Part shown: positions 35,713 to 48,171 of the stretch, piece by piece
Layout of the letters: the number at the start of each line of letters is the position of its first letter
Numbering within the stretch: the stretch's first letter is position 1
Assembly (NCBI RefSeq): GCF_022374895.2
Contig: NZ_CP092423.2
Location: 2,170,001-2,234,000 of the forward strand
Length of the DNA: 64,000 bases
Origin: Mycobacterium lentiflavum
Lineage (GTDB): Bacteria; Actinomycetota; Actinomycetes; Mycobacteriales; Mycobacteriaceae
Direction of reading: 5' to 3'
Notes under the pieces: generated by a model
Databases searched by the model: none
Seen by the model: the letters and a program-made list of their open reading frames with translations, nothing else
What the model was told of the DNA's origin: nothing
Made by a program: the position numbers and the translations under genes

Positions 35713-38582
35713 AGGTATTCCTCAATGACATTTACCTGTGGCTTTGGTGTGAGATCGCCCACCAGGGCGCGCACCGCGGAGCGGGTGCCGAACGGTCGAA
35801 GCAGCGCGCTCGCGGGTCGGGTCCGCACGTTCAGTGGCCACCAGAACCAGCGTCCCAGCAGCGCCGCGATGGCCGGTGTCATCAACGCGCGAACGAGCAG
35901 TGTGTCGAACAGCAGGCCGATACCGATCGTGGTGCCGATCTGACCGATGGCGCGCAGGTCGCTGACGATCATCGACGCCATCGTGAACGCGAACACCAGG
36001 CCGGCATTCGTCACGACCTTGCCGGTACCGCCCATCGACCGGATGATGCCGGTATTCAGTCCGGCGCCGATCTCTTCTTTGAAGCGGGAGACCAGCAGCA
36101 GGTTGTAATCCGACCCCACGGCCAGCAGAACGATGACGGACGTCACCACCACGAGCCAGTACAACGGGAAACTCATCAGGTATTGCCAAAACAGCACCGA
36201 CAGTCCGAAGGAAGCGCCCAGCGAAAGCGCAACCGTACCGACGATGACGGAAGCCGCGATAAAGGCTCGGGTGAGGACCAACATGATGATGAAGATGAGG
36301 CAGAGCGACGAAGTCCCGGCAATCAGCAGATCCCACTTTGCTCCCGCCGACGTATCTTTCAGGGTTGCCGCGGTTCCGGCCAGGTAGATCCCGGCGCCTG
36401 CCTCGGGCGTTGTCTTGAGCGCCTCCTCGGCGGCGGTCCGGATCGGCTCGATCCTCGCGATGCCCGCGGCCGTGGCCGGATCTTCTTTGTGCTCGATGAT
36501 AAATCGAGCCGCATGCCCGTCCGGTGAGAGGAAGCCATTCATCGCCCGCTGAAAATCCTTGTTTTCAAAGACCGCGGGCGGCAGGTAGAAGGTGTCGTCG
36601 TTGCGGGCGGCGTCGAACGCGTGCCCCATGGCCGTCGGGTTCTCGCCCAGCTGGTTCATCTGGGCGAGCACTCCGGACATGGTGCTGTGCATGGTCAGCA
36701 TCGTGGTTCGCAACGTCTGCATCGTCGAAATCATCACGGGCAACTCGGCATTCAGCTGCGGCATGATCATGTCGACGCGATCGAGGTCCGCCGCCAGGTC
36801 GGCGAGTTTGTCGCTGATCTCGTCGACGCCGTCGAACGAATCGAAGAGCGACCGCACCGACCAGCAGATGGGGATGTCGAAGCAGTGCTTCTCCCAGTAG
36901 AAGAAGCTGCGGATCGGCCGGAAGAAGTCCTCGAACCCGGAAATGTTGTCGCGCAGTTCCTCTGTGATCGCCACCGTGTCGTGGGTGGCGACGGTGAGCC
37001 GATGCGTCGTGTGGGCGAGCTGTTGCAACAGGTCATATAGGCGCTGGGTGATGGCGACCGTTTTCGCGATGTCGTCGGCTTGGGCCAGCAGGTCTTTCAT
37101 GCGGTCCTGCTGCTGCTTCATGGTTTGCAGCATCGCGGCATTTCGAAGGCTGATCTGGAACGGCACGGTGGCGTGTTCCAGTGGCAGCCCACTGGGCCGG
37201 GTTATCGCTTTGACCCGCCAAATGCCCGGCACCGCAAGGATCGCCTTTGCCAGCTTGTTCAAGACCAGGAAATCGGCCGGATTTCGCATGTCGTGATCCG
37301 ACTCGATCATCAGCACCTCGGGCTTCATCTGTCCCTGCGAAAAGTGGCGCGCGACGGCTTCAAATCCCTGGTTGGCCGGGATGGCCCCGGGCAGATACGC
37401 GCGGTCGTCGTAGCTGGCTCGGTATCCGGGCAGGGCGAGGAGTCCGACGAGCGCCACCGCCAGGGTCGCGGCCAGAATCGGCGCGGGCCACCGGACCGTC
37501 GCCGTGCCGATTCGCCGCCACCGACCCACCTGGATCGGTCGTTTGGGCTCGAACAGGCCGAAACGATTGCCGACGTCGAGCACCGCGGGTCCCAGCGTGA
37601 GCGCTACTACCGTGGTGACCACTATCCCCATCCCGCAGGGCACGCCCAGGGTTTGGAACGACGGCATCCGGGCGAAGGCGAGGCAGAAGATCGCCCCGGC
37701 GATCGTCAATCCGGAACCGGTGATCACGTGCGCGGTTCCGCGATACATCGTGTAGAAGGCGGCTTCGGAGTCCTCGCCGGCCTGCCGGGCTTCCTGGTAT
37801 CGCCCGACGATGAATATCCCGTAGTCGGTGCCCGCCGCGATGGCCAGCGAGGTGAGCAGACTGACCGCAAACGGGGTCAACCCCATGGTGCTGTTGTGCA
37901 CGACGAGAGCGACGACGCCGCGCGCCGTCGCCAGTTCGACGCCGACCGTGACCAGCAGCAGGACCACCGTGACGATGGAGCGGTAGACGAGGAGCAGAAT
38001 CAGCAAAACCACGGCCACCGTGGTCAACGTCAGCTTGAGCATCGATGCGTCGCCGCTGTGTTTCAAATCCGCTGCGAACGCCGAGACCCCGGTAACTCCA
38101 ACCGTTATCCCCGGCGGTGCCGGCGAATCGGCGACGGCCTTGCGGACCGCTTCGATCGACTCGGTGGCGCGTAACTCGCCCTGGTTGCCGGAAAGATTCA
38201 CCTGAACCAAAGCCGCTCTGCCGTCAGCGCTTTGCGCGCCCGCGGCAGTCAGCGAATCGCCCCAGAAGTCCTGGATGCTCTGCACGTGTTCGGGATCGGC
38301 GCGCAGGTTGCGGATCAGGCCGTCGTAGTACTTGTGTGCCGCGTCGTCGAGTGGACGATCGCCCTCCAGGACGATCACCGCGGAACTGTCGGAGTTGCCC
38401 TGCCCGAACACCGTGCCGATGTGCATGGTCGCCTGGTACGAGGGCGCGTCCCTGGGGACCAGCGAGATCGAATGCTGCTCGGCAACCGCCTCGAGCGGCG
38501 GGACCGCGACATTGAGGACGACGACGACCGCCAGCCAGCCCAAGATGATGGGCACCGCGAACCGGTGAATCGCGCGGGCCAC
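35709..38582 (-). CDS. MmpL-family RND transporter
   Basis: A 957-residue RND-superfamily transporter of the MmpL4/MmpL5 type, which exports lipids, siderophores or drugs using proton flow. There are about 11-12 membrane helices in two halves. Each half has an outward loop, the second expanded by a long helical coiled-coil segment (about residues 500-650). The proton-relay pairs show as [15 protein letters not shown] in the first half and [16 protein letters not shown] in the second. No mmpS partner gene is adjacent. The GTG start at 38582 lies 13 bases after gabT, which suggests co-transcription. The cargo cannot be predicted. Confidence 0.9.
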   Translation of the reverse strand: MARAIHRFAVPIILGWLAVVVVLNVAVPPLEAVAEQHSISLVPRDAPSYQATMHIGTVFGQGNSDSSAVIVLEGDRPLDDAAHKYYDGLIRNLRADPEHVQSIQDFWGDSLTAAGAQSADGRAALVQVNLSGNQGELRATESIEAVRKAVADSPAPPGITVGVTGVSAFAADLKHSGDASMLKLTLTTVAVVLLILLLVYRSIVTVVLLLVTVGVELATARGVVALVVHNSTMGLTPFAVSLLTSLAIAAGTDYGIFIVGRYQEARQAGEDSEAAFYTMYRGTAHVITGSGLTIAGAIFCLAFARMPSFQTLGVPCGMGIVVTTVVALTLGPAVLDVGNRFGLFEPKRPIQVGRWRRIGTATVRWPAPILAATLAVALVGLLALPGYRASYDDRAYLPGAIPANQGFEAVARHFSQGQMKPEVLMIESDHDMRNPADFLVLNKLAKAILAVPGIWRVKAITRPSGLPLEHATVPFQISLRNAAMLQTMKQQQDRMKDLLAQADDIAKTVAITQRLYDLLQQLAHTTHRLTVATHDTVAITEELRDNISGFEDFFRPIRSFFYWEKHCFDIPICWSVRSLFDSFDGVDEISDKLADLAADLDRVDMIMPQLNAELPVMISTMQTLRTTMLTMHSTMSGVLAQMNQLGENPTAMGHAFDAARNDDTFYLPPAVFENKDFQRAMNGFLSPDGHAARFIIEHKEDPATAAGIARIEPIRTAAEEALKTTPEAGAGIYLAGTAATLKDTSAGAKWDLLIAGTSSLCLIFIIMLVLTRAFIAASVIVGTVALSLGASFGLSVLFWQYLMSFPLYWLVVVTSVIVLLAVGSDYNLLLVSRFKEEIGAGLNTGIIRSMGGTGKVVTNAGLVFAFTMASMIVSDLRAIGQIGTTIGIGLLFDTLLVRALMTPAIAALLGRWFWWPLNVRTRPASALLRPFGTRSAVRALVGDLTPKPQVNVIEEYL

Positions 38583-38595
38583 GACGAGCCGCGAG

Positions 38596-39945
38596 TTACA
38601 GGTCGGCCAGCAACAGGCGCAGGACCTCGAGTCCCTCGGTGAGCAGCTCGTCGCTGATGGTCAGCGGGGGCAGCAGCCGAATGACGTTGCCGAACATGCC
38701 GCAGGTCAGCACGATGACTCCGGCCGCACCGGCCGCGGTCGCCAGCTTGTTCGTCAGCTCGGCGTCGGGGTCGCTGGTACCGGACTTGACCAGCTCGACG
38801 GCGATCATGGCGCCGCGGCCACGCACATCGCCGATCCGGTCGTCGCCGGCCTGCATCCGCAGCAGCACGTCGAAGATCAGCCGCTCGATCTGCTGGGCCC
38901 GCTCGATCAGGCCGTCGTTCTCGATGGTCTCGATGCTGGCCAGCGCCGCCGCGCAGGCCACGGGGTTGCCGCCGAAGGTGCCACCCAGGCCGCTGACGTG
39001 CGGGGCGTCCATGATCTCGGCGCGGCCCGTCACTCCCGACAGCGGCAATCCGCCGGCGATGCCCTTGGCCGTACAGATCAGGTCGGGCTGCAGGCCGTTT
39101 GGTCCCTCGTGCTCGCAGGCGAACATCGCCCCGGTGCGCGCGAAGCCGCTCTGCACCTCGTCGGCGATGAACACCACATTGTTCTGGTGGCACCAGTCGA
39201 CCAGCGCGGGCAGGAAGCCCTCGGCCGGGACGATGAATCCGCCCTCGCCCTGGATCGGCTCGATGATGACGGCGGCCAGGTTGGCGGCGCCGATCTGCTT
39301 GTCCAAGACGCTGATCGCCCGCGCGGCGGCCAGCTCGCCGTCGGTCGCCAGGTCCTTGTCGAGCAGGCCATCGCGGTAGGGGTAAGACATCGGTGCCCGG
39401 TAGATCTCCGGCGCGAACGGGCCGAAGCCGCTCTTGTACGGCATCGACTTGGCCGTCAGCGCCATCGTCATGTTGGTGCGGCCGTGATAGGCGTGGTCGA
39501 AGGCCGCGACGGCGGGTTTGCGGGTGTAGGAGCGCGCGATCTTGATGGAGTTCTCGACGGCTTCCGCGCCGGAGTTGAACAGCACCGAACGCTTTTCACC
39601 CGAGCCCGGGGTGATCCGGTTCAGCTCCTCGGCGACCGCGACGTAGGACTCGTACGGCGTGACCATGAAGCAGGTGTGGGTGAACTCGGCGACCTGTTCG
39701 CGCACCGCGTCGACCACCCGCGGCGCGGAGTTGCCGATCGTGGTGACGGCGATCCCGGAGCCCAGGTCGATGAGCCGGTTCCCGTCGACGTCCTCGACGA
39801 TGCCGCCGCCGGCGCGCGCGACGAACACGGGCAGGCTGATGCCGACGCCGTGGGACACCGCCGAGGCGCGGCGCTTGTTGAGTTCCAGCGATCGGGGACC
39901 AGGGATTTCGGTAACCAGCTGGCGGGTCTGTTCGAGGCTGGCCAC
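38596..39945 (-). CDS. gabT: 4-aminobutyrate aminotransferase
   Basis: A 449-residue class III PLP aminotransferase that converts GABA to succinic semialdehyde with 2-oxoglutarate. Key blocks are [30 protein letters not shown], the cofactor Asp in [14 protein letters not shown], the Schiff-base Lys in [12 protein letters not shown] and [14 protein letters not shown]. The GTG start follows GGAGGAC. It faces away from yajC and leads the minus-strand group gabT-mmpL-car. Confidence 0.93.
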   Translation of the reverse strand: MASLEQTRQLVTEIPGPRSLELNKRRASAVSHGVGISLPVFVARAGGGIVEDVDGNRLIDLGSGIAVTTIGNSAPRVVDAVREQVAEFTHTCFMVTPYESYVAVAEELNRITPGSGEKRSVLFNSGAEAVENSIKIARSYTRKPAVAAFDHAYHGRTNMTMALTAKSMPYKSGFGPFAPEIYRAPMSYPYRDGLLDKDLATDGELAAARAISVLDKQIGAANLAAVIIEPIQGEGGFIVPAEGFLPALVDWCHQNNVVFIADEVQSGFARTGAMFACEHEGPNGLQPDLICTAKGIAGGLPLSGVTGRAEIMDAPHVSGLGGTFGGNPVACAAALASIETIENDGLIERAQQIERLIFDVLLRMQAGDDRIGDVRGRGAMIAVELVKSGTSDPDAELTNKLATAAGAAGVIVLTCGMFGNVIRLLPPLTISDELLTEGLEVLRLLLADL

Positions 39946-40123
39946 GACGTCCTCCTCCCGGCGACGCGCGTGTCGCGTCGCGCTGAAAGCCTATCTGCAG
40001 GCTGGGTCTTGGCGCCTGCCGAGGATGCGGCCCCACCGCGCGCCCCCGGGCCTGCCAGACTGGACGGGCACACTGGACCCTCGAAAGCCCAGCAATACCG
40101 ATACGAAAGACAGGCACGTTTCG

Positions 40124-40471
40124 ATGGAAAGTTTGGTTTTGTTCCTGCCGTTCCTGCTCATCATGGGCGGGTTCATGTACCTGGCGTCGCGTCGCCAGAA
40201 GAAGGCGATGCAGGCCACCATCGACCTGCACGAGTCATTGCAGCCAGGGGACCGCGTGCACACCACGTCCGGTATGGAGGCCACCGTCGTCGCGCTCACC
40301 GACGACACCGTCGACCTTGAAATCGCGCCCGGCGTGGTGACCACCTGGATGAAGCTGGCCGTCCGCGACAAGATCCTGCCGGAGGACGACTTCGACGAAG
40401 ACGACGACTTCGAAGAGTCCGACGGCGCGCAGGGTACGGCCGGCGAGAGCCACGTGACCAAAGATCAGTGA
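40124..40471 (+). CDS. yajC: preprotein translocase accessory subunit YajC
   Basis: A 115-residue protein with a single N-terminal membrane helix (LVLFLPFLLIMGGFMYLA) followed by RRQKKAMQATIDLHESLQPGDRV, the standard YajC signature, and an acidic tail (EDDFDEDDDFEES). It associates with SecDF at the Sec translocon. It precedes secD by 90 bases in the conserved yajC-secD-secF order. Confidence 0.95.
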   Translation: MESLVLFLPFLLIMGGFMYLASRRQKKAMQATIDLHESLQPGDRVHTTSGMEATVVALTDDTVDLEIAPGVVTTWMKLAVRDKILPEDDFDEDDDFEESDGAQGTAGESHVTKDQ

Positions 40472-40561
40472 CCACAGCGGTCCGATGAGCGGCTTCCGCC
40501 GAGCGGGCACGTAGGCTCTCTCGGGAGCCAGCAAACCGATTATCAAGGAGATATAAGGAAA

Positions 40562-42310
40562 GTGGCATCGTCTTCGGCGCCGGTGCACCCAGCTCGGTAC
40601 CTGTCGGTTTTCTTCGTCTTGCTGATCGGCGTCTACTTGCTGGTGTTTCTCACCGGGGACAAGCGCGCCGCCCCGAAGCTCGGCATCGATCTGCAGGGCG
40701 GTACCCGCGTCACCTTGACCGCGCGCACTCCGGACGGCTCCCGCCCGAGCCGGGAAGCACTCTCGCAGGCGCAGCAGATCATCAGCTCGCGCGTCAACGG
40801 CCTGGGCGTCTCCGGTTCCGAGGTCGTGGTCGACGGTGACAACCTGGTCATCACGGTGCCCGGCAACGACGGCAACGAGGCCCGCAACCTGGGGCAGACC
40901 GCGCGCCTCTACATCCGCCCCGTGCTGAACTCGGCGCCGGCCCAGGCGGCCGAACCCAAACCCCCGGCCGGCGCCGCGCCCCCTGGCGCCCAGCCCGCGC
41001 CGCCACCCGCGGGACAACCCGCACCACCCGCCGGCCAGCCCGCACCACCCGCCGGGCGGCCCGCGCCGCAGCCGCGCCCCTACCCGCAGGACCCGCCGCC
41101 CAGCCCCAGCCCCGCGCCGGCACCCGGCGGTCCGGCCGCCGACGCCCCGCCGCCTGAGGTGCCCGGGCCGCCCGATCCGCGCAAGGATCTCGCCGACCGC
41201 ATCAAGGTGATGAAGGATTTCCGGCAGAGCAACAACCCCTACATCCAGATGGTTGCTCAGCAGTGGGTGGCCGCCCACTGCGACAAAGAGGACATCCTGG
41301 CCGGCAACGACGATCCGGCCCTGCCGCTGATCACCTGCTCGACCGACCACAAATACGTCTATCTGCTGGGACCGTCGATCATCAGTGGTGACCAGATCCA
41401 GGACGCCAGCTCGACGATGAACCAGCGCGGCATCGGCTACGTCGTCGACGTGCAGTTCAAGCCCGCCGCGGCCAACACCTGGGCGGACTTCACCGCCGCC
41501 CACATCGGCACCCAGACGGCGTTCACCCTGGACTCCCAGGTCGTCAGCGCACCGATGATCCAGGAAGCGATCCCCGGCGGCCGGACCCAGATCTCGGGCG
41601 GCGACCCGCCGTTCACCGCCGCCACCGCCAAGCAGCTGGCCAACGTCCTGAAGTACGGCTCGCTGCCGCTGTCCTTCGAATCGTCGGAGGCCCAAACCGT
41701 CTCGGCGACACTGGGATTGACCTCGCTGCGAGCCGGGCTGATCGCCGGCGGGATCGGCTTGGTCCTGGTGCTGCTGTACTCGCTGCTGTACTACCGGGTG
41801 CTGGGATTGCTGACGGCGATATCGCTGACTGCTTCCGGTGCAATGATTTTCGCGATCCTGGTGCTCCTGGGCCGGCAGATCAACTACACCCTGGACCTGG
41901 CGGGTATCGCCGGTCTGATCATCGGTATCGGCACGACCGCGGACTCGTTCGTGGTGTTCTTCGAGCGCATCAAAGACGAGATCCGCGAAGGCCGTTCGTT
42001 CCGCTCGGCCGTGCCACGAGGCTGGGTACGTGCGCGTAAGACGATCGTGTCGGGTAACGCCGTCACCTTCCTGGCCGCCGCGGTGCTCTACGGCCTGGCG
42101 ATCGGGCAGGTGCGAGGGTTCGCCTTCACGTTGGGCCTGACCACGATCCTCGACATCGTGGTGGTGTTCCTGGTGACCTGGCCGCTGGTGTACCTGGCCT
42201 CCAAGTCTCCGACGTTGGCCAAGCCCGCGTACAACGGCCTGGGCGCTGTCCAGCAGGTCGCCCGTGAACGCCGTGCGTCAGACGTGAAGACCGGACGGGG
42301 AACGCGATGA
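40562..42310 (+). CDS. secD: protein translocase subunit SecD
   Basis: A 582-residue RND-type subunit that uses proton flow to assist late steps of protein export. It has an N-terminal membrane helix, the D1 signature [16 protein letters not shown], a large extracytoplasmic domain, and five C-terminal helices with [22 protein letters not shown] long proline/alanine-rich insertion (residues about 135-205) with repeated PAGQPAPP units lies in the extracytoplasmic domain. The start is a GTG after AAGGAAA. The stop overlaps the secF ATG. Confidence 0.96.
   Translation: MASSSAPVHPARYLSVFFVLLIGVYLLVFLTGDKRAAPKLGIDLQGGTRVTLTARTPDGSRPSREALSQAQQIISSRVNGLGVSGSEVVVDGDNLVITVPGNDGNEARNLGQTARLYIRPVLNSAPAQAAEPKPPAGAAPPGAQPAPPPAGQPAPPAGQPAPPAGRPAPQPRPYPQDPPPSPSPAPAPGGPAADAPPPEVPGPPDPRKDLADRIKVMKDFRQSNNPYIQMVAQQWVAAHCDKEDILAGNDDPALPLITCSTDHKYVYLLGPSIISGDQIQDASSTMNQRGIGYVVDVQFKPAAANTWADFTAAHIGTQTAFTLDSQVVSAPMIQEAIPGGRTQISGGDPPFTAATAKQLANVLKYGSLPLSFESSEAQTVSATLGLTSLRAGLIAGGIGLVLVLLYSLLYYRVLGLLTAISLTASGAMIFAILVLLGRQINYTLDLAGIAGLIIGIGTTADSFVVFFERIKDEIREGRSFRSAVPRGWVRARKTIVSGNAVTFLAAAVLYGLAIGQVRGFAFTLGLTTILDIVVVFLVTWPLVYLASKSPTLAKPAYNGLGAVQQVARERRASDVKTGRGTR
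40950..41170 (+). repeat. proline-rich repeat region inside secD
   Basis: The coding sequence repeats CCCGCACCACCCGCCGG-like units that encode PAGQPAPP, then degenerates to Pro/Ala-rich sequence. It is in frame and so a natural low-complexity insertion that may vary in length between strains. Confidence 0.7.
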
Positions 42311-43566
42311 CCTCCAAAGAGACCGACGCGACCGAACTCACCGAATCCACCGATGTCGTGGAGCTCAAGACCGACTCCGCCGCGCCGCCACCGCAGCACA
42401 GCTTCCTGGCCCGGCTCTACACCGGAACCGGCGCGTTCGAGGTGGTCGGCCGACGCCGGTTGTGGTACGGCATCAGCGGGGCGATCGTCGCGGTCGCCAT
42501 CCTGTCCATCGTCCTGCGTGGCTTCACCTTCGGGATCGACTTCAAGGGCGGCACCACGGTGTCGTTCCCGCGCGGCAACGTCGCGACCTCGCAGGTGCAG
42601 GACGTGTTCCGCAAAACCCTGGGCCGCGACGCCGCATCGGTGGTCATCGTCGGCAACGGCGGTTCGGCGACGGTGCAGATCAGCTCCGAGACGCTGACCA
42701 ACGACCAGACGACGAAGTTGCGCAACGCGCTGTTCGACGCATTCCAGCCCAAGGGCACCGACGGCAAGCCGAACAAGGCGGCGATCAGCGACTCCGCGGT
42801 CTCGGAGACTTGGGGCGACCAGATCACCAAGAAGGCGCTGATCGCGCTGGCCGTGTTCCTGGTGCTGGTCAGCGTCTACATCATGGTGCGCTACGAGCGC
42901 TACATGTCGATATCGGCGCTGACGACCATGGTTTTCGACCTGACCGTCACCGCGGGCGTGTATTCGCTGGTGGGCTTCGAGGTCAGCCCGGCGACGGTGA
43001 TCGGCCTGCTGACCATCCTCGGGTTCTCGCTGTATGACACCGTCATCGTCTTCGACAAGGTCGAAGAGAACACCAAAGACTTCCAGCACAGAAACCGGCG
43101 CACCTTCGCCGAGGAAGCCAACCTAGCGATCAACCAGACCTTCATGCGCTCGATCAACACCAGCCTGATCTCCGTCCTGCCGGTGCTGGCGCTGATGGTG
43201 GTGGCGGTGTGGCTGCTGGGCGTCGGCACGCTGAAGGACCTGGCGCTGGTGCAGCTGGTCGGCATCCTGGTCGGCACCTACTCCTCGATCTTCTTCGCCA
43301 CCCCGCTGCTGGTCACGCTGCGTGAGCGCACCGAACTGGTGAAAACCCACACCCGCCGCGTCCTCAAACGACGCAAGCCCGGCGCGTCGGAGCCGGCGCA
43401 ACGCTCGGCCGACGAGGAATCTGACACCGAGACCAGCACCGAGACCAAAAAGGCCGCGGTGCCGTCCGGCGAGCAAGCACCGAACAAGCCGGCCCCCGGT
43501 GCGCGGCCCGTGCGACCCACCGGTACCCGGCGCCCGAGCGGCAAGCGAAACGCCGGCCGGCGGTAG
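42307..43566 (+). CDS. secF: protein translocase subunit SecF
   Basis: A 419-residue partner of SecD with six membrane helices. The N-terminal signature [16 protein letters not shown] and the C-terminal [20 protein letters not shown] are typical. The tail is a charged, Lys/Pro-rich cytosolic extension (about 75 residues) common in mycobacteria. The ATG overlaps the secD stop by four bases, showing coupled translation. Confidence 0.96.
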   Translation: MTSKETDATELTESTDVVELKTDSAAPPPQHSFLARLYTGTGAFEVVGRRRLWYGISGAIVAVAILSIVLRGFTFGIDFKGGTTVSFPRGNVATSQVQDVFRKTLGRDAASVVIVGNGGSATVQISSETLTNDQTTKLRNALFDAFQPKGTDGKPNKAAISDSAVSETWGDQITKKALIALAVFLVLVSVYIMVRYERYMSISALTTMVFDLTVTAGVYSLVGFEVSPATVIGLLTILGFSLYDTVIVFDKVEENTKDFQHRNRRTFAEEANLAINQTFMRSINTSLISVLPVLALMVVAVWLLGVGTLKDLALVQLVGILVGTYSSIFFATPLLVTLRERTELVKTHTRRVLKRRKPGASEPAQRSADEESDTETSTETKKAAVPSGEQAPNKPAPGARPVRPTGTRRPSGKRNAGRR

Positions 43567-43571
43567 CCGCG

Positions 43572-45221
43572 ATGCTCAGGCGGGCCGCGGCTGTTTCGCT
43601 GACCGTTGCGCTCGCCGTCACGTTCGTGGTGACGGGATGCTCGGGTAGCGCCGCCTCGCAGATCGACTATGTCGTCGACGGCCGGCTGAGCACCTATAAC
43701 GCCAACACCACTGTCGGGTTCGCCTCGGCCGGGGCGCAGGCGTTCGCCCGCACGCTGACCGGGTTCGGCTATCACGGCCCCGACGGACAGGTCGTCGCCG
43801 ACCACGACTTCGGCTCCGTCACGGTGGTGAGCGGTTCACCGCTGGTGCTCGATTACCAGATCGCCGACAACGCGGTGTACTCCGACGGCAAGCCGCTGAC
43901 CTGCGACGACATGGTGCTCGCCTGGGCCGCTCAGTCGGGCCGGTTTCCCGGTTTCGACGCCGCCACCCAGGCCGGCTACGCCGACATCGCCAACATCGAA
44001 TGCATACCGGGACAGAAGAAGGCGCGGGTGTCGTTCGTCCCCGACCGCGGCGTCGTCGACTACAACCAGCTGTTCGCCGCGACCACGATGATGCCCTCGC
44101 ACGTGATCGCCGACCAGCTGAATATCGACGTGACCGCGACGCTACTGGGCAACAACGCGCAGTCGGTCGCACCGATCGCGCAACTGTGGAACACGACGTG
44201 GGACCTCAAGCCCGGCCTCAAACACGACGAGATCGCCAAGCGCTTCCCGTCGTCGGGACCGTACAAAATCGAATCCGTCCTCGACGACGGCGCCGTGGTG
44301 CTGGTCGCCAACGACCGGTGGTGGGGTCCCAAGGCGATCACCAAGCGGATCACCGTGTCGGCGCAGGGCCCCGACATCCAGGACCGGGTCAACAACCGCA
44401 GCGTCGACGTGGTGGATGTCGCGGCCGGGTCATCGGGAGCGTTGAACACCCCGGACAACTACGAGCGCACCGATTCGGCGGCGGCGGGCATTGAGCAACT
44501 GATCTTCGCGCCGCAGGGACCGCTGGCTCAGAACAACGATCGCCGCACGTTCGCTTTGTGCGTTCCCCGTGACGTGATCGCGCGCGACGCCGGGGTCCCG
44601 ATCGCCAACTCGCGCCTGTCTCCGGTCGCGGAGGACGCCGTCGCGCAGGCGGACGGTGCCGCCGAGGCGAGCCCGTACAACAAGCCGGACCCGGTCGCCG
44701 CCCGCGCCGCGCTGGGTGGCGCGCCGCTCGCGGTGCGAATCGGCTATCAGGGGCCCAACGCTCGGCTCGCGGTCACCGTCGGAACCATCACCAAGTCGTG
44801 CGCCGCCGCGGGCATCAATGTTTCCAACGTCACACTCGACACCTCCGGACCCCAGGCGTTGCGGGACGGAAAGATCGATGTTCTGCTGGCCAGCACCGGT
44901 GGCGCCAGTGGCAGCGGGTCCACCGGATCGTCGTCGCTGGACGCCTACGACCTGCACAGCGGCAACGGCAACAACCTGTCGGGATATGCGAATCCGCAGG
45001 TCGACGGCATAATCGGTGCACTTGCGGTGTCCGGCGACCCGGCCGAGCGTGTTCGCCTGCTTGCCGAAGGAGCCCCGGTACTGTGGGGTGATATGCCGAC
45101 GTTGCCCCTATATCGGCAGCAGCGCACGTTGCTGATGTCGAAAAAGATGTACGCAGTCAGCGCGAATCCGACCCGCTGGGGCGCGGGTTGGAACATGGAC
45201 CGATGGGCTTTGATGCAGTGA
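43572..45221 (+). CDS. peptide ABC transporter substrate-binding lipoprotein (Rv2585c-like)
   Basis: A 549-residue family 5 solute-binding protein with a lipoprotein signal peptide ending in the lipobox VVTGC (Cys23). It should bind peptides or related molecules at the outer face of the membrane. Conserved parts include [27 protein letters not shown] and [14 protein letters not shown] at the C-terminus. No permease or ATPase genes are nearby, so it must work with a distant transporter. It sits five bases after secF and overlaps apt. Confidence 0.85.
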   Translation: MLRRAAAVSLTVALAVTFVVTGCSGSAASQIDYVVDGRLSTYNANTTVGFASAGAQAFARTLTGFGYHGPDGQVVADHDFGSVTVVSGSPLVLDYQIADNAVYSDGKPLTCDDMVLAWAAQSGRFPGFDAATQAGYADIANIECIPGQKKARVSFVPDRGVVDYNQLFAATTMMPSHVIADQLNIDVTATLLGNNAQSVAPIAQLWNTTWDLKPGLKHDEIAKRFPSSGPYKIESVLDDGAVVLVANDRWWGPKAITKRITVSAQGPDIQDRVNNRSVDVVDVAAGSSGALNTPDNYERTDSAAAGIEQLIFAPQGPLAQNNDRRTFALCVPRDVIARDAGVPIANSRLSPVAEDAVAQADGAAEASPYNKPDPVAARAALGGAPLAVRIGYQGPNARLAVTVGTITKSCAAAGINVSNVTLDTSGPQALRDGKIDVLLASTGGASGSGSTGSSSLDAYDLHSGNGNNLSGYANPQVDGIIGALAVSGDPAERVRLLAEGAPVLWGDMPTLPLYRQQRTLLMSKKMYAVSANPTRWGAGWNMDRWALMQ

Positions 45222-45760
45222 CGGATATTCGCGAGCATGCGGCCCTGGCCGACCTCATCGCGTCGTTGACCCGCGACGTTTCCAACTTTCCGAAGCGAGG
45301 AGTCCAGTTCAAGGACCTCACTCCGCTGTTCGCCGACCGAACGGCGATGAACGCGGTGATCGACGCGCTGGCTGACATCGCGGCCGGCTCGGATCTGGTC
45401 GCCGGGATCGAATCGCGGGGGTCGTTGGTGGCCGCGGCCGTCGCCGCCCGGCTCGGCACCGGCGTGCTGTCCATCCGCAAGGAGGGCAAGCTGCCGCCGC
45501 CGGTGCTCCACGAGAAGTACACCCGCGAGTACGGTCCCGCGGCGATCGAGATTCCCGCCGACGGTCTGAACTTGCGCGGCACCAGCATCACGATCATCGA
45601 CGACGTGCTGGCCACCGGCGGAACGCTGGGTGCCGCGAATCGCTTGCTCGAGCGAGCCGGAGCCAAGGTGACCGGTGCGGCCGTACTGGTGGAAATCACC
45701 GCGCTGGGCGGCCGGGAGGCGGTCGCCCCGTTGGTGGTAGACAGCCTGAGCCGCGTTTAG
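45218..45760 (+). CDS. apt: adenine phosphoribosyltransferase
   Basis: A 180-residue enzyme that salvages adenine to AMP with PRPP. The PRPP motif is [14 protein letters not shown], and the hood region reads [15 protein letters not shown] with [14 protein letters not shown] after it. The GTG at 45218 overlaps the lipoprotein stop (GTGA) and gives the usual length; an in-frame ATG at 45203 is an alternative. relA follows within 25 bases, as in M. tuberculosis. Confidence 0.92.
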   Translation: MTDIREHAALADLIASLTRDVSNFPKRGVQFKDLTPLFADRTAMNAVIDALADIAAGSDLVAGIESRGSLVAAAVAARLGTGVLSIRKEGKLPPPVLHEKYTREYGPAAIEIPADGLNLRGTSITIIDDVLATGGTLGAANRLLERAGAKVTGAAVLVEITALGGREAVAPLVVDSLSRV

Positions 45761-45783
45761 AGGGGATATCCTCGAGGTCGGAG

Positions 45784-48168
45784 GTGACCAGCGTGGCGGA
45801 TGAGCAAAGCACGGCGCAAGCTGTCGTGCCGCCCCCCACCGAGACTCCCTCGGCGTCCGGGCCCGTCGTGGAGACGCCGGAACCACCGGCCGAAACCCTG
45901 AAGACGTCCAGCAGCGCGTCGCGTCGCGTCCGGGCCCGGCTGGCCCGGCGGATGACCGCCCAGCGCAGCGCGTTCAATCCCGTCCTCGAACCGCTGGTGG
46001 CGGTGCACCGGGAGGTCTATCCGAAGGCGAACTTCTCGATGCTCAACCGAGCCTTCGAGGTCGCCGACCAACGGCACGCCAGTCAACTGCGGCGCTCCGG
46101 CGATCCCTACATCACCCACCCGCTGGCCGTCGCCAACATTCTCGCCGAGTTGGGCATGGACACCACCACTTTGGTGGCCGCACTGCTGCACGACACCGTC
46201 GAGGACACCGGTTACACGCTGGAGGCGTTGAGCGAGGAATTCGGCGAAGAGGTAGGCCATCTCGTCGACGGCGTGACCAAGCTGGACCGCGTCGAGTTGG
46301 GCAACGCCGCCGAAGGCGAGACCATCCGCAAGATGATCACCGCGATGGCGCGTGACCCGCGGGTGCTGGTGATCAAGGTGGCCGACCGGCTGCACAACAT
46401 GCGGACGATGCGCTTTCTGCCGCCGGAAAAGCAGGCGCGCAAAGCCCGCGAGACGTTGGAAGTCATTGCGCCCCTTGCGCATCGGCTGGGTATGGCCAGC
46501 GTCAAGTGGGAGCTCGAAGACCTGTCGTTCGCGATCCTGCACCCGAAGAAGTACGAGGAGATCGTTCGTCTGGTCGCCGGGCGCGCGCCGTCTCGGGACA
46601 CCTACCTGGCCAAGGTCCGCGCCGAAATCGTCGCCACCCTCACCGCGTCGAAAATCAAAGCGACAGTTGAGGGCCGGCCCAAGCACTACTGGTCGATCTA
46701 CCAGAAGATGATCGTCAAGGGCCGCGACTTCGACGACATCCACGACCTGGTCGGCATTCGCATCCTGTGCGACGAGATCCGGGACTGCTATGCCGCTGTG
46801 GGCGTGGTGCACTCGCTGTGGCAGCCGATGGCGGGGCGGTTCAAGGATTACATCGCCCAGCCCAGATACGGCGTCTACCAGTCACTGCACACCACGGTCG
46901 TCGGTCCGGAGGGCAAGCCGCTGGAGGTGCAGATCCGCACCCGCGACATGCACCGCACCGCCGAATACGGCATCGCCGCGCACTGGCGATACAAGGAAGC
47001 CAAGGGCCGCAACGGTGTTCTGCATCCGCACGCCGCCGCCGAGATCGACGACATGGCCTGGATGCGGCAGCTGCTCGACTGGCAACGTGAGGCCGCGGAC
47101 CCGGGCGAGTTTCTGGAGTCGTTGCGTTACGACCTTGCGGTGCAAGAGATTTTCGTGTTCACCCCGAAGGGTGATGTCGTCACCCTGCCGACCGGGTCGA
47201 CGCCGGTGGACTTCGCCTACGCGGTGCACACCGAGGTCGGCCACCGCTGCATCGGTGCCCGGGTCAACGGGCGGCTGGTGGCGCTGGAACGCAAGCTCGA
47301 AAACGGGGAAGTCGTCGAGGTTTTCACTTCCAAGGCCGCCAACGCCGGACCGTCGCGAGACTGGCAGCAGTTCGTGGTGTCGCCCCGGGCCAAGGCGAAG
47401 ATCCGCCAATGGTTCGCCAAGGAGCGCCGTGAAGAGGCGCTGGAGGCCGGCAAGGAAGCGATGGCCCGCGAGGTCCGTCGCGGTGGACTTCCGTTGCAGC
47501 GCTTGGTCAATGGCGAGGCAATGGCGGCGGTGGCCCGCGAATTGCACTACACCGACGTGTCCGCGATGTACACCGCGATCGGTGAGGGGCATGTGTCGGC
47601 GCGCCACGTCGTGCAGCGGTTGCTCGCCGAGCTCGGCGGTATCGACCAGGCCGAAGAAGACCTCGCCGAAAGGTCCACGCCCACAACGATGTTGCGCCGC
47701 CCGCGCAGCACCGACGACGTCGGCGTCTCGGTCCCCGGTGCGCCCGGCGTGCTGACCAAGCTGGCCAAGTGCTGCACACCCGTGCCGGGCGACGCGATCA
47801 TGGGCTTCGTCACCCGCGGCGGTGGTGTTAGCGTGCACCGCACCGACTGCACCAATGCCGCGTCGCTGCAGCAGCAGGCCGAACGCATCATCGAGGTGCT
47901 GTGGGCGCCGTCGCCGTCGTCGGTGTTCCTGGTGGCTATTCAGGTCGAGGCGCTCGACCGGCACCGGTTGCTGTCGGATGTCACGCGGGTGCTCGCCGAC
48001 GAGAAGGTGAACATCCTGTCCGCGTCGGTCACCACCTCGGGTGACCGAGTTGCGATCAGCCGCTTCACTTTTGAGATGGGTGACCCCAAGCATCTCGGGC
48101 ACTTGCTCAATGTCGTGCGCAATGTCGAAGGCGTATACGACGTCTACCGCGTCACGTCTGCCGCGTAA
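45784..48168 (+). CDS. relA: bifunctional (p)ppGpp synthetase/hydrolase (RSH)
   Basis: A 794-residue stringent-response enzyme that makes and degrades (p)ppGpp. The N-terminal hydrolase domain has [11 protein letters not shown] and [10 protein letters not shown] (His-Asp), so hydrolase activity is expected. The synthetase domain follows ([34 protein letters not shown]), then TGS ([22 protein letters not shown]), a zinc-finger-like [12 protein letters not shown], and a C-terminal ACT domain. It starts at a GTG and follows apt. It ends three bases before the convergent kinase gene. Confidence 0.96.
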   Translation: MTSVADEQSTAQAVVPPPTETPSASGPVVETPEPPAETLKTSSSASRRVRARLARRMTAQRSAFNPVLEPLVAVHREVYPKANFSMLNRAFEVADQRHASQLRRSGDPYITHPLAVANILAELGMDTTTLVAALLHDTVEDTGYTLEALSEEFGEEVGHLVDGVTKLDRVELGNAAEGETIRKMITAMARDPRVLVIKVADRLHNMRTMRFLPPEKQARKARETLEVIAPLAHRLGMASVKWELEDLSFAILHPKKYEEIVRLVAGRAPSRDTYLAKVRAEIVATLTASKIKATVEGRPKHYWSIYQKMIVKGRDFDDIHDLVGIRILCDEIRDCYAAVGVVHSLWQPMAGRFKDYIAQPRYGVYQSLHTTVVGPEGKPLEVQIRTRDMHRTAEYGIAAHWRYKEAKGRNGVLHPHAAAEIDDMAWMRQLLDWQREAADPGEFLESLRYDLAVQEIFVFTPKGDVVTLPTGSTPVDFAYAVHTEVGHRCIGARVNGRLVALERKLENGEVVEVFTSKAANAGPSRDWQQFVVSPRAKAKIRQWFAKERREEALEAGKEAMAREVRRGGLPLQRLVNGEAMAAVARELHYTDVSAMYTAIGEGHVSARHVVQRLLAELGGIDQAEEDLAERSTPTTMLRRPRSTDDVGVSVPGAPGVLTKLAKCCTPVPGDAIMGFVTRGGGVSVHRTDCTNAASLQQQAERIIEVLWAPSPSSVFLVAIQVEALDRHRLLSDVTRVLADEKVNILSASVTTSGDRVAISRFTFEMGDPKHLGHLLNVVRNVEGVYDVYRVTSAA

Positions 48169-48171
48169 GCC

